A DNA stretch of 55,232 bases from Candidatus Planktophila sp. Its GTDB lineage: Bacteria > Actinomycetota > Actinomycetes > Nanopelagicales > Nanopelagicaceae. Location of the stretch: contig JAFMBT010000010.1 in NCBI GenBank assembly GCA_017858325.1, forward strand, positions 1 to 55,232, given 5' to 3'. The notes under the pieces were generated by a model that had not been told where the DNA came from, did no database searches, and saw nothing but the letters and a program-made list of their open reading frames with translations. Within the stretch, counting starts at the first letter, position 1, and the number at the start of each line of letters is the position of its first letter. The translations under genes were made by a program, and so were the position numbers. Positions 16,578-27,849 of the stretch are shown here, one piece after another.

Positions 16578-17732
16578 ATGTTTACTTATTCAATCAAAGA
16601 TCGCCAGATTGAGGTTGTTGGAGCACTTGGCTTTCAAGAAGATAGCCCCGGTTGGTTAATTCCGCGTCGCCTTCCAGATTGGACAATAAAGCAGTTCGCA
16701 GATGATGCTATTGATCGATTTGTTAAATTTCCATCCGGTATTCGGTTGCGTTTTACTACTTCAGCCGATCTCATTACCCTTAAAGTGCGAGTTTCTCGCC
16801 TTGTGATTACTGGACTTGCCGAAAATGTTCGCCCCGCAGGATTTGATCTGCTGGTTAATGGTGTTGAAAACCAGAGCCAGGAAGCGCACAATGGAAATAT
16901 TCTTCGCCTGACATCGACAGCTCCATCAGTCTTCTCTGAAACCCTTGAAGAGGGCGAGAGCGATACCCTCACATTTTCTGGATTAGGTGATGAATCTAAA
17001 AATATTGAAATTTGGTTTCCGACCTCTGCGATAGTTGAGGTTAATGAAGTTGCGGCATCAAGTGAAATAACAGCGTCACCTGTGGATTTACGAAAGCGAT
17101 GGTTGCATTACGGAAGCTCAATTAGCCAAAGCGGTGAAGCGCTACGAGCAATGGATGCGTGGGTGATGCGAGCAGCACAACTTCTCAACCTCAACGTGAC
17201 AAATTTTGGACTTGCCGGACAGTGCCAACTCGATGGTTTTGTGGCACGAACAATGGCTGCACTCCCTGCAGATCTGATCACACTCAAACTTGGAATAAAT
17301 GTGATCAACGCCGATTCAATGCGCGAGCGAGCCTTCATCCCAGCGGTACATAACTTTTTAGATATTTTGCGAGAGAGCCAACCGCTGACGCCGATCCTTG
17401 TTATCTCTGCTATCTGGTGTCCTTTTCATGAAGAGACGCCAGGGCCAACCATGATTGAAGGTTCTGAGCTCTACGGGAAAGAACGTCCAACTGAATTAGC
17501 TACCGGTGCACTTACTCTTACCCGCACCCGCAAAATTCTAGAAGAAATTGTCGCTACACGTGCTGATGTAAATCTTCACTACATGAATGGCTTGACCTTA
17601 TTTAGCCAAAGCGATGAAGATAATTTGCCGGATAAACTCCACCCAAATAGCGCTGGCTACCGACTTATGGGTGAGCGATTCGCAGATTTACAGAAATCCT
17701 TTATTGATAAGATTCCACAAGCGGTTTCATAA
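16578..17732 (+). CDS. SGNH/GDSL hydrolase with N-terminal beta domain
   Basis: A 384-residue two-domain esterase. Residues 1-165 are a beta-rich accessory region. The catalytic domain begins with block I LHYGSSISQSG (nucleophile serine, about residue 178). It continues with the oxyanion glycine in NFGLAGQCQ, the block III LGINV asparagine and the DKLHPNSAGY Asp-x-x-His pair near residue 355. The layout matches carbohydrate-ester deacetylases with a jelly-roll N-terminus. GGGAG sits seven bases before the ATG. No signal peptide is seen, so it would act in the cytoplasm on acylated sugars. It lies between the oxidoreductase and the isomerase-like gene. Confidence 0.85.
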   Translation: MFTYSIKDRQIEVVGALGFQEDSPGWLIPRRLPDWTIKQFADDAIDRFVKFPSGIRLRFTTSADLITLKVRVSRLVITGLAENVRPAGFDLLVNGVENQSQEAHNGNILRLTSTAPSVFSETLEEGESDTLTFSGLGDESKNIEIWFPTSAIVEVNEVAASSEITASPVDLRKRWLHYGSSISQSGEALRAMDAWVMRAAQLLNLNVTNFGLAGQCQLDGFVARTMAALPADLITLKLGINVINADSMRERAFIPAVHNFLDILRESQPLTPILVISAIWCPFHEETPGPTMIEGSELYGKERPTELATGALTLTRTRKILEEIVATRADVNLHYMNGLTLFSQSDEDNLPDKLHPNSAGYRLMGERFADLQKSFIDKIPQAVS

Positions 17733-17746
17733 AAGAGAGGCCAATA

Positions 17747-19192
17747 ATGACGCTCAACCCAACACCCACATCACGACTTATTCCCTCACGTCGACCTGAG
17801 AAGGCAATCAAAGTTGGTTTGGTCGCCGGTGGTCTTGGCACATATTGGCCACAATTTCCACATCTACTTCCACAACTCCAAAGTTCAGCTCGATTTGTCT
17901 CTGAGCAGATCGGAAAGATGGATGTCGAACTTGTAGATGTTGGCTTTATCTCTGATGCACAGGAAGGTGCTATCGCTGCTGAGAAATTGCGCGCAGCGGG
18001 TTGCGATCTTATTGTCATGTTCCTTACGACCTATATGACATCATCGATGATTATTCCGATTGCACAGCGGGCTAATGCTCCGGTGCTACTCATTAATTTG
18101 CAGCCAACAGAGCAGATGGATCACGAAAACTTTGATACTGGCGCATGGCTGGCATACTGTGGAGCCTGCCCTCTTCCAGAGATGGCAAACGCATTTGAGC
18201 GCGCGGGAGTTCCATTCCGTTCAGTCTCTGGTTATCTTCGCGAAGAGCGAGCATGGAAGAAGATCTATTCTTGGATCCAGGCTGCCTCTGTAAAGAGCAT
18301 CCTGCGTAACTCACGTCATGGAATTATGGGTCACCTCTATCCTGGGATGCTCGATGTTTCTACCGATATGACAATGGTGACCACCTACTTTGGTGGGCAT
18401 ATGGAAGTTCTTGAATTTGATGACCTCCGCGTTCGTGTGGAGAAAGTCTCGGAAAAGGAAGTTGATAAGGTCCTTGACGAAGCGCGCTCAATTTTTGAGA
18501 TCGATAAGACAGTTGTCGAAGAAGATTTCCGTTGGGCTGGAAAAGTCGCTGTTGGTTTGAGACAACTCGTTGATGAATTCGACATCAATAGCCTTGCTTA
18601 TTACCACCGTGGACTTGAAGGCGAGATTCACGAGCGTCTTGGTGCTGGAATGATTCTTGGCTGCTCTCTTCTTACAGCCGAAGGAATTCCCGCCGTCGGT
18701 GAGTACGAGCTTCGAACATCCATTGGAATGCTCATGCTTGATCGCATGGGCGCCGGTGGATCATTTACAGAGTTCCAGGCGCTGAATTTCAATTTAGGTG
18801 TTGTTGAGATGGGCCATGATGGCCCTGCCCACCTTGCAATTAGTAATGGCAAACCAATTCTTCGAGGACTTGGTGTCTTCCATGGAAAACGCGGATATGG
18901 TGTTTCTGTTGAGTTCGATGTAACTCATGGACCGGTAACTGTTTTCGGTGTCACACAGCGACGTAACGGAACTTATCAATTTGTAGCTTCCGAAGGAAAG
19001 GTGGTTGATGGACCACGTCTTCGCATCGGAAATACAACATCACTTATTGATTTTGGAGTTAATCCAGGAGAGTGGTGTGATGCGTGGTCTGCAACCGGAG
19101 TTCCACATCACTGGGCTTTAGGAACTGGACACCGAATCGCAGATTTGAAGTCAATTGCAGAACTACTAGATATCGAAATGGTAGTTATCTAG
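17747..19192 (+). CDS. L-arabinose/L-fucose isomerase-family protein
   Basis: A 481-residue protein of the arabinose/fucose isomerase fold. The N-terminal segment has KVGLVAGGLGTYWPQFP. A Rossmann-like part (LIVMFLTTYMTSSMIIPIAQ) and the central EGEIHERLGAG region follow. Likely Mn ligands are the glutamate in AVGEYELRTSIGMLM, an acidic residue near SFTEFQALNF, and histidines in GHDGPAHLA and VPHHWALGTGH. It resembles AraA but diverges enough that the substrate could be another aldose or polyol. GAGAGG is six bases upstream of the ATG, 14 bases after the esterase. It ends overlapping the opposite-strand rhodanese gene by four bases. Confidence 0.82.
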   Translation: MTLNPTPTSRLIPSRRPEKAIKVGLVAGGLGTYWPQFPHLLPQLQSSARFVSEQIGKMDVELVDVGFISDAQEGAIAAEKLRAAGCDLIVMFLTTYMTSSMIIPIAQRANAPVLLINLQPTEQMDHENFDTGAWLAYCGACPLPEMANAFERAGVPFRSVSGYLREERAWKKIYSWIQAASVKSILRNSRHGIMGHLYPGMLDVSTDMTMVTTYFGGHMEVLEFDDLRVRVEKVSEKEVDKVLDEARSIFEIDKTVVEEDFRWAGKVAVGLRQLVDEFDINSLAYYHRGLEGEIHERLGAGMILGCSLLTAEGIPAVGEYELRTSIGMLMLDRMGAGGSFTEFQALNFNLGVVEMGHDGPAHLAISNGKPILRGLGVFHGKRGYGVSVEFDVTHGPVTVFGVTQRRNGTYQFVASEGKVVDGPRLRIGNTTSLIDFGVNPGEWCDAWSATGVPHHWALGTGHRIADLKSIAELLDIEMVVI

Positions 19193-19512
19193 GAAATCAG
19201 CGGCGTTCCGTTAGAGGCAACCATAGGTAACTGCAAGGTTTGCCACTCCAACATTCCGCCAGTCATGTTTGATGCTTCGACCCCATGCGCTTGCAGTAAA
19301 TCACATGCCTGAGCTGAGCGTTTGCCTGAACGACAAATAAAGATCACTGGCTTATCGGTTGAGATTTTACCTGCATCAAAAGTACTTAATGGGTGTAGCG
19401 TAAATAGATCGCTGTGGCCAGCATCCCATTCGTTCTCTTCTCTTACATCGATACCGTATGCCAAACCTGCGCTTACCAATTCAAACGCTTCTTGAGGAGA
19501 GATAGTTTTCAT
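19189..19512 (-). CDS. single-domain rhodanese
   Basis: A 107-residue cytoplasmic rhodanese with the active-site loop CRSGKRSAQ (Cys about residue 60) and the usual start IDVREENEWDAGH. It moves sulfane sulfur from thiosulfate or persulfides. GGAG is 10 bases before the ATG. It follows the MBL-rhodanese gene on the same strand with a 14-base gap. The pair forms a persulfide-handling operon behind the CsoR/CstR-type operator at 20968. Confidence 0.92.
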   Translation of the reverse strand: MKTISPQEAFELVSAGLAYGIDVREENEWDAGHSDLFTLHPLSTFDAGKISTDKPVIFICRSGKRSAQACDLLQAHGVEASNMTGGMLEWQTLQLPMVASNGTPLIS

Positions 19513-19526
19513 TTCTCGTTTACTCC

Positions 19527-20939
19527 TTAACTCTTTTTCGATTCTGCTGCATCAGATGGCGCAGCTGGTCCGTGATCCGTGACACCCTTTACTAATGGCA
19601 AGTCTGGCACAGTAAAAACTTTCTCGTAAGGCTCGTTGATCAGAACGACATTGAAACCTGCGTTCTGAATAATGCTTGCTGCAATTGAGGCACGATAAGC
19701 ACCAGCGCAGTGAACCCAAAAAGTCTTATCGGTAGGTAGCTCACTCATCCGTTCAGCGAGTTCGTGCAAGGGGATATGAGTGGAGTTGGCTATATGCGAG
19801 GCCTCTCGCTCGCTATTACGGCGCACGTCGAGCACACGAATACTGGAATCCGAAAGAATTGCAGGAACATCTTTGAACTGCACGAGTGGAGTAGGGACGA
19901 TGCCACCAATAGTTTTCACATCACCGAGAAAACTTGCCTTCGGGCGATCAATGCCAATTCTTACCAATTCGCGCTGTGCTAAGGCGATCTGCTCTGCTTG
20001 ATCAGAGATCAATACGAGCTCTTTCTCGTAGGGAAAGAGCCATCCCAGATAAGTGGCAAAAGAGCCTGAAACACCAAAGTTAACTGTTCCGGCAAGGTGT
20101 CCCTTTGCCCACTGCTCTTTATCTCGCAGATCAACTACCCAGGTATCGCTAGCAATTGTTTTTAGAAGTTCGTCGGTGCTTAGTCGAGAGAGCTCTGAGA
20201 GATCGATGGGAGCAGCACCCGCATGATTTCGCGGCCTCATGTGCTTGTAGTACGCAGGGAAGTCATCGAGGCCAGCCAAAGTCTGAGTTATAAATTGCTC
20301 AACAGGTAGAAGTAGCGCTGGATTTCTGAGCTTCTCATCTTTGACTGTAGAAGAAGTTCCAGAAGTAGATGTTGCAGCACAGAATGAACCGAAGCCATGC
20401 GTTGGATAAATTGGCGTGGATTCTTCTAACAACTCAGTAACTCGGTGAGCTGATCCATGTTGTAGTCGTGCTAATTCGGCGGCAAAACTATCGCCGAGCA
20501 AATCAGGGCGCCCCGTTGATCCGTGCAGAAGTGATCCTCCAGTGAAAATTCCTATGGGTTTTCCTGACTCATCATGCAAAACATATGAGAGGTGAGTAAA
20601 TGTGTGGCCCGGTGTGTGAAGAGCCTGAATACCAAAGTTACCGATTGCAAATTCATCGAGATCGTGCGCTGCAGTTCGTTTAAACGCAACTGGGTCTTCG
20701 GCGCTTGTTATATAGGTCGCTTGATAATTCTGAGAGAGAACTAACCCACCGCTGACGTAGTCGTTATGCATATGGGTTTCAACTACCGCTCCAAGGGTCA
20801 AGTTGTTTTCACTGAGCACCTGCTCGACCCGGTCGATATCGCGTTGCGGATCTACGACCAACGCTGTTTTTCCATCGTGGGCGATGTAGCCACGATCGCC
20901 AAGTGTGGGGGTATCTAGGCTAATTACGTTGAGTGACAC
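19527..20939 (-). CDS. MBL-fold/rhodanese fusion, persulfide dioxygenase-like
   Basis: A 470-residue fusion: metallo-beta-lactamase domain (about 1-255) plus two rhodanese domains (about 256-360 and 365-455). The GTG start has GGAG five bases upstream. In the MBL part the metal motif is HMHNDY rather than HxHxDH, HTPGHTFTH is present, and the loop reads FTGGSLLHGS where ETHE1-type enzymes have FTGD. The usual aspartate ligand is therefore glycine. The first rhodanese domain lacks a catalytic cysteine; the second has VHCAGAYRAS. It resembles CstB/BlhP-like sulfide detoxification proteins. Whether it is an active dioxygenase is uncertain. Confidence 0.85.
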   Translation of the reverse strand: MSLNVISLDTPTLGDRGYIAHDGKTALVVDPQRDIDRVEQVLSENNLTLGAVVETHMHNDYVSGGLVLSQNYQATYITSAEDPVAFKRTAAHDLDEFAIGNFGIQALHTPGHTFTHLSYVLHDESGKPIGIFTGGSLLHGSTGRPDLLGDSFAAELARLQHGSAHRVTELLEESTPIYPTHGFGSFCAATSTSGTSSTVKDEKLRNPALLLPVEQFITQTLAGLDDFPAYYKHMRPRNHAGAAPIDLSELSRLSTDELLKTIASDTWVVDLRDKEQWAKGHLAGTVNFGVSGSFATYLGWLFPYEKELVLISDQAEQIALAQRELVRIGIDRPKASFLGDVKTIGGIVPTPLVQFKDVPAILSDSSIRVLDVRRNSEREASHIANSTHIPLHELAERMSELPTDKTFWVHCAGAYRASIAASIIQNAGFNVVLINEPYEKVFTVPDLPLVKGVTDHGPAAPSDAAESKKS

Positions 20940-20967
20940 TTTTGCTCCAATTTTTCATAATCCTAGC

Positions 20968-20983
20968 ATACCCCTAGGGGTAT
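20968..20983. promoter_or_regulatory. CsoR/CstR-type operator, site 1
   Basis: A perfect 16-bp palindrome, ATACCCCTAGGGGTAT, lies between the leftward MBL-rhodanese gene and the rightward SDR gene. G/C-tract palindromes of this kind are the DNA sites of CsoR-family repressors. It shares the ATACCC-N4-GGGTAT core with the site at 29129-29146, next to a CsoR/CstR-family gene. Confidence 0.75.
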
Positions 20984-21030
20984 AGGTAATTAGGCTAGGT
21001 TATGCTCACCATCTTCGGAGAGGCTGGATT

Positions 21031-22083
21031 ATGAGAAAAGTACTTTTGACAGGTGCAGGCGGATATATCGGTAAGCATGTGGCGCTGCAGCTACTTAATA
21101 AAGGGTATGCAGTGCGCGCCTCTGTGCGTGATCTGAAAAGGTCGCAGGAGATTAAAGATGCTCTGATTCCTCATCTTGCTCCTGGAATCGACATTGAGAC
21201 AGCTCTCACCTTTGTGAAGTTGGATTTAGAGAAAGACGCTGGCTGGAGTGAGGCACTTACCGGTATCGATGTATTGCTACATACCGCATCACCTTTTCCA
21301 ATTGCTTCGCCCGAGGATGAAAATGATTTGATTCGCCCAGCCGTTGAAGGAACGCTGCGAGCATTACGGGCGGCCAAGAGCGCTGGAGTAAAACGCGTCG
21401 TCCTCACATCGTCTGTGGCTGCGATTTACGGACATGACCTCCCCGCAGGAGTCTCTGAGTTTGACGAGACTATGTGGACTGATGTTCTGCATCCTGTCGG
21501 CAAGAAGGCATATACAAAGTCAAAGACTTTGGCAGAGCAGGCTGCATGGGATTTCGTGAAGAACGAGGGAAGTGAAATCTCGCTTACAACAATTAACCCT
21601 GTCTTAGTTTTGGGTGTCCCGCTTGACTCAAACTTTGGTTCATCTATATCCATTGTTCAAAGAGTGTTAAAGGGCAAAGACCCAATGTTGCCAGATTTGC
21701 GATTTGCTATTGTTGATGTGAAAGACGTGGCAAAAATGCATGTGGATTGTATTGATGTAAAGGCAACATATGGTCAGCGCATCATCGCATCCGCTGACAC
21801 GCTTTCTTTTGTTGAGATTGCAAAGATCATCAAGTCAGCATTTCCAAAGAGCAATACAAAGACTGGTAAGGCGCCGAACTTCTTAATCAAATTTCTCGCA
21901 AATTTTGACGACGATATCAAGGCTGTTCTGCCCCTGCTTGGAAAACCCATGCTCGTCAGCAATAAGAAGGCCAAGTCACTGCTGGGAATTTCCTTTATTT
22001 CGGCGAAGACTTCGGTGGAAGAGTCGGCAGCTTTCTTAGTGAAGAATCGGATATTAACTTCATCAGATTCTTCAATCAATTAA
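21031..22083 (+). CDS. extended SDR, dihydroflavonol-reductase-like
   Basis: A 350-residue NAD(P)-dependent reductase of the extended short-chain dehydrogenase type. The Rossmann motif TGAGGYIGKH is at residues 7-16, followed by an HTASPF block, a serine-containing VLTSSVAAIYG and the catalytic pair in YTKSKTLAE. Similar proteins reduce aldehydes or ketones; the substrate is unknown. GGAGAGG lies upstream of the ATG. The CsoR/CstR-type operator is 47 bases upstream, so it may share the persulfide response. It could be an ordinary neighbour. Confidence 0.85.
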   Translation: MRKVLLTGAGGYIGKHVALQLLNKGYAVRASVRDLKRSQEIKDALIPHLAPGIDIETALTFVKLDLEKDAGWSEALTGIDVLLHTASPFPIASPEDENDLIRPAVEGTLRALRAAKSAGVKRVVLTSSVAAIYGHDLPAGVSEFDETMWTDVLHPVGKKAYTKSKTLAEQAAWDFVKNEGSEISLTTINPVLVLGVPLDSNFGSSISIVQRVLKGKDPMLPDLRFAIVDVKDVAKMHVDCIDVKATYGQRIIASADTLSFVEIAKIIKSAFPKSNTKTGKAPNFLIKFLANFDDDIKAVLPLLGKPMLVSNKKAKSLLGISFISAKTSVEESAAFLVKNRILTSSDSSIN

Positions 22084-22151
22084 TGTACTCTTTGGGCGTC
22101 CGTCAAGTCCTTTAAAGACATCCCGAGAGTAGAGAAAAGGTTCTCAAATAG

Positions 22152-23084
22152 ATGAGTACAGCGGTGTGGCAAGTCACGATTGTAGTTTTATTAGCAGTAT
22201 TAGCATTTGACTTGGTGTTAGCAATAATTAGACGAAATAAAGAAACCTCTATGAGAGAGGCTGCTATTTGGACAGCCATTTATGTTTCTTCTGCCATTAT
22301 TTTTGGATATTCACTTGGTGAGTGGAATACCACTCAATCTAGGAGTGAGTTTTTTGCTGGATGGATTACAGAGTATTCGCTCTCAGTGGATAATTTGTTT
22401 ATTTTTATTCTAATTCTTGCTCGATTTAAGGTTGATAAAACTAAGCAGCAACTAATTCTACTCATTGGAATTATCTTGGCATTAATTCTTCGCGGAATCT
22501 TCATCGCCCTAGGTGCCGCGGCAATTTCGCGCTATAGCTGGGTTTTCTATATTTTTGGTGCTTTTCTTCTCTATACCGCCTACAAACTCATCACTGAGTC
22601 TGGTGACAAAGAGTGGAAAGAAGGTCGAGTTATAACGTGGTTTAAAACTCGGGGAGCCTCTCCAATAATCATTGTTTTGATTGCAATTGCATTTACCGAT
22701 TTGGTGTTTGCGTTAGATTCAATCCCAGCAATTTTTGGGTTAACTCAAGATCCATATATTGTCTTTACTGCAAATGTCTTTGCGCTTATGGGACTCCGCC
22801 AACTCTACTTTTTACTGGGTGGCTTAATGGCTAAATTGATCTACTTGTCAAAGGGTTTAGCCATAATTTTAGGATTTATCGGATTTAAATTAATCATTGA
22901 GGCGATTCATGGTGGCGGAACCCACAAGATCATGGGTATTGAGATACCAGAGATTTCTACGGGATTCTCTCTTTCGGTGATTGTCGGGACTCTCGTTGTA
23001 ACAACAGTATTGAGTTTAGTAATGAGTGCTAAGCGAAATAACTCTCAAGACCCAAAGAAGTTAGCCAAAGAAAAGCCAGAATAG
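22152..23084 (+). CDS. TerC-family integral membrane protein
   Basis: A 310-residue membrane protein with about nine hydrophobic segments. The TerC signatures are EYSLSVDNLFIFILIL near residue 75, and FTDLVFALDSIPAIFGLTQD plus NVFALMGLRQLYFLLGG around 185-235. Family members are linked to tellurite resistance and to Mn or other metal export that supports exoenzyme metalation. No Mn riboswitch is visible; the upstream gap is only 68 bases. It is followed after six bases by the S51-type gene and probably co-transcribed with it. Confidence 0.92.
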   Translation: MSTAVWQVTIVVLLAVLAFDLVLAIIRRNKETSMREAAIWTAIYVSSAIIFGYSLGEWNTTQSRSEFFAGWITEYSLSVDNLFIFILILARFKVDKTKQQLILLIGIILALILRGIFIALGAAAISRYSWVFYIFGAFLLYTAYKLITESGDKEWKEGRVITWFKTRGASPIIIVLIAIAFTDLVFALDSIPAIFGLTQDPYIVFTANVFALMGLRQLYFLLGGLMAKLIYLSKGLAIILGFIGFKLIIEAIHGGGTHKIMGIEIPEISTGFSLSVIVGTLVVTTVLSLVMSAKRNNSQDPKKLAKEKPE

Positions 23085-23090
23085 AGTTAC

Positions 23091-23813
23091 ATGCGCGGAA
23101 CGCTAGCCCTCGTCGGATCCGGTGAGTATCTACCTGCAATGGCAGAGTTTGAGAAATCACTCATCGGAGACGGCGTAGCTAACGGTCATCGCCCTCGTTA
23201 CATTCAAATTCCTACCGCTGCTGGTCAAGAAAGTATTGAGAGAATTGAATTCTGGAGAGAGCTAGGCGCGGCTCAAGCGGGTCGGCTAGATGTTGAGCAA
23301 GAGTTTTTGCCCATCTATTCTCGGGAGGATGCATTTAATCCTGAGTTCGTAGAAAAAATCGCCGGTAGCGCACTGGTCTATATGTCAGGCGGGGACCCTC
23401 ACCATCTTTCGCAGACGCTCATAGATACACCTGTCTGGCAAGCAATCCTTAAGAATTGGCGCGAAGGTGGTTCACTGGCTGGCTGTAGCGCAGGTGCGAT
23501 GGTGATGAGTAGTCACATTCCAAACTTTAGATTTACAAAGAAACCACCAACTCAAGGTCTTGAAATAATTGATGGAATCAGAGTAATACCGCACTTTAAT
23601 AAATTCTTTAAGTGGATTCCTGATAGTGCTGCCAAGGTTTTGCTTCATGCACCAGATGGAACCATTCTTCTAGGAATCGATGAACTCACAGCGCTAGTAC
23701 AACGAACTGGAACAACTAGTTGGAAGGTGCAGGGAGAGCAATTAGTTCATATTGTCAGTGGCATGCCGCAGGCACAATTCAAAGATGGAGATGAACTTAC
23801 TTTATCTCTTTAA
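23091..23813 (+). CDS. peptidase S51 / class I GATase-like protein
   Basis: A 240-residue protein with the flavodoxin-like start LALVGSGEYLPAM, the nucleophile elbow GCSAGAMVM (Ser about residue 133) and YMSGGDPHHLSQTL. These are hallmarks of the dipeptidase E/cyanophycinase-like S51 family. Length fits dipeptidase E relatives more than full cyanophycinase. It likely cleaves acidic dipeptides or is a hydrolase of unknown substrate. It follows terC by six bases. Its 3' end overlaps the opposite gene by 17 bases. Confidence 0.82.
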   Translation: MRGTLALVGSGEYLPAMAEFEKSLIGDGVANGHRPRYIQIPTAAGQESIERIEFWRELGAAQAGRLDVEQEFLPIYSREDAFNPEFVEKIAGSALVYMSGGDPHHLSQTLIDTPVWQAILKNWREGGSLAGCSAGAMVMSSHIPNFRFTKKPPTQGLEIIDGIRVIPHFNKFFKWIPDSAAKVLLHAPDGTILLGIDELTALVQRTGTTSWKVQGEQLVHIVSGMPQAQFKDGDELTLSL

Positions 23814-24372
23814 GTCTGGCGGCAATCATTGATTGGATGAGCTTTGCATCGACTTCCCAGTCGTTAGGAATTGCGATCGTCTTCTTCGTCACTCTAACGC
23901 CTTCAAGTTTTTCAAATTTGGGGCCAAACGTTTTGAGCACATCACCCCATGGCGCAATGGATATGTGATTGGTGGAAACGGATGCTCCAAATACGTACTC
24001 TTTGCCACTTTTTAGCATCGGCTGATTCCACGCAATTACTAATTCGAGCTCTGGATACTTACTCGTGATCACCTTAAATATCTCACGCAACTTTTTAGCT
24101 TGCTTGGCATCGATACTCTTTAAGTAAGCCGCTGGCGAGTCATGTCTGGTTGAAGATTTTGATCCCCGTGAGTACATCACCAGAGCATTGGCATGAGACT
24201 GGCTAAATCCATAGTTTTCTCGCAAGAAAGCGATTTGTTCGGGGTATTTTTTGCCTTCAAGTTTTGCCATAATCGCAAACCAATATGCCATCTTCTCGCC
24301 ATACTTTTTCTCTATGGAAGGGAAGTGTTTCTCGCGATCACCTTCTGAAACGCTCACGAGGAGATAATACAT
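23797..24372 (-). CDS. DUF4287 and DUF1801 domain protein
   Basis: About 191 residues from ATG 24372 (GAGG lies just three bases upstream; TTG 24381 is an alternative). The N-terminal part (HFPSIEKKYGEKMAYWF ... NYGFSQSHANALVMY) looks like DUF4287. The C-terminal half (PELELVIAWNQPMLKSGKEY ... HISIAPWGD ... VTKKTIAIPNDWEVD) matches the YdhG/DUF1801 class, a small alpha/beta fold of unknown function. Two-domain versions are common in actinobacteria. It is divergent from katG across a 78-base gap; a functional link is not shown. Confidence 0.8.
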   Translation of the reverse strand: MYYLLVSVSEGDREKHFPSIEKKYGEKMAYWFAIMAKLEGKKYPEQIAFLRENYGFSQSHANALVMYSRGSKSSTRHDSPAAYLKSIDAKQAKKLREIFKVITSKYPELELVIAWNQPMLKSGKEYVFGASVSTNHISIAPWGDVLKTFGPKFEKLEGVRVTKKTIAIPNDWEVDAKLIQSMIAARLKEIK

Positions 24373-24435
24373 CAGCCTCAAATAGCGATTTTGGATTCGT
24401 GTAGTTAGACTTACGATCTCTTTACACGAGCCTAA

Positions 24436-27306
<2,871 letters not shown>

Positions 27307-27310
<4 letters not shown>

Positions 27311-27849
27311 TGAGAATCTCTTCTCATAAACCTCACTCCAAACAAGATTGAAAGTATGAGAAATATTGCGGCGGCAATAAGGAATCCAACATTTGAGTAG
27401 TACCTCTCTTGCTCTTCCTCTTGATACGTCACCTCAACGCTAAGATCAGAATCAATTGTGGTCGGGGAAATGGTAGAAAAAGTGATTTCACCGGTGATGG
27501 GATGACCATCGGCTGAGACCACTCGATATGTGAGCAGAAATTCTCCTGCCGGGTATTGCCCGCTTATTGCAGATACAGTGAGAACTTCTCCCAAAATCGT
27601 AACTTCAGATAAAGGATAATTACTACCCGCAGCATCTTCCAAGAAGATTGTATTGATCATCTCGCCTGCTATTGATATGAGCTCTTCGTTAAAGGTAAGA
27701 GAAAAACTCTCAGGTATCTGTTCAAGACTTGCCCCCGCCGCTGGATCCGAGGAAATCAAATCTGAGTGAGCTTGTGCAGAAGGAAAGAGCGAAAAGACCG
27801 AAAGAAGTAGAACGCCAGCAGTAACGATTGCCTTATTCAACAGATTCAA
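27307..27849 (-). CDS. CopC-domain copper-binding membrane protein
   Basis: I place the start at TTG 27849, preceded by GGAGAGAACG and followed directly by a signal peptide (LLNKAIVTAGVLLLSVFSLFPSAQA). Cleavage leaves an N-terminal histidine (HSDLISSDPAAG), the CopC copper ligand. The beta-sandwich has ESFSLTFNEEL and a second conserved histidine in SADGHPITGEITFS. A single C-terminal membrane helix (VGFLIAAAIFLILSILFGVRF) anchors it outside the cell. It overlaps the upstream MFS gene by 17 bases and the AlkD gene by four. Confidence 0.88.
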
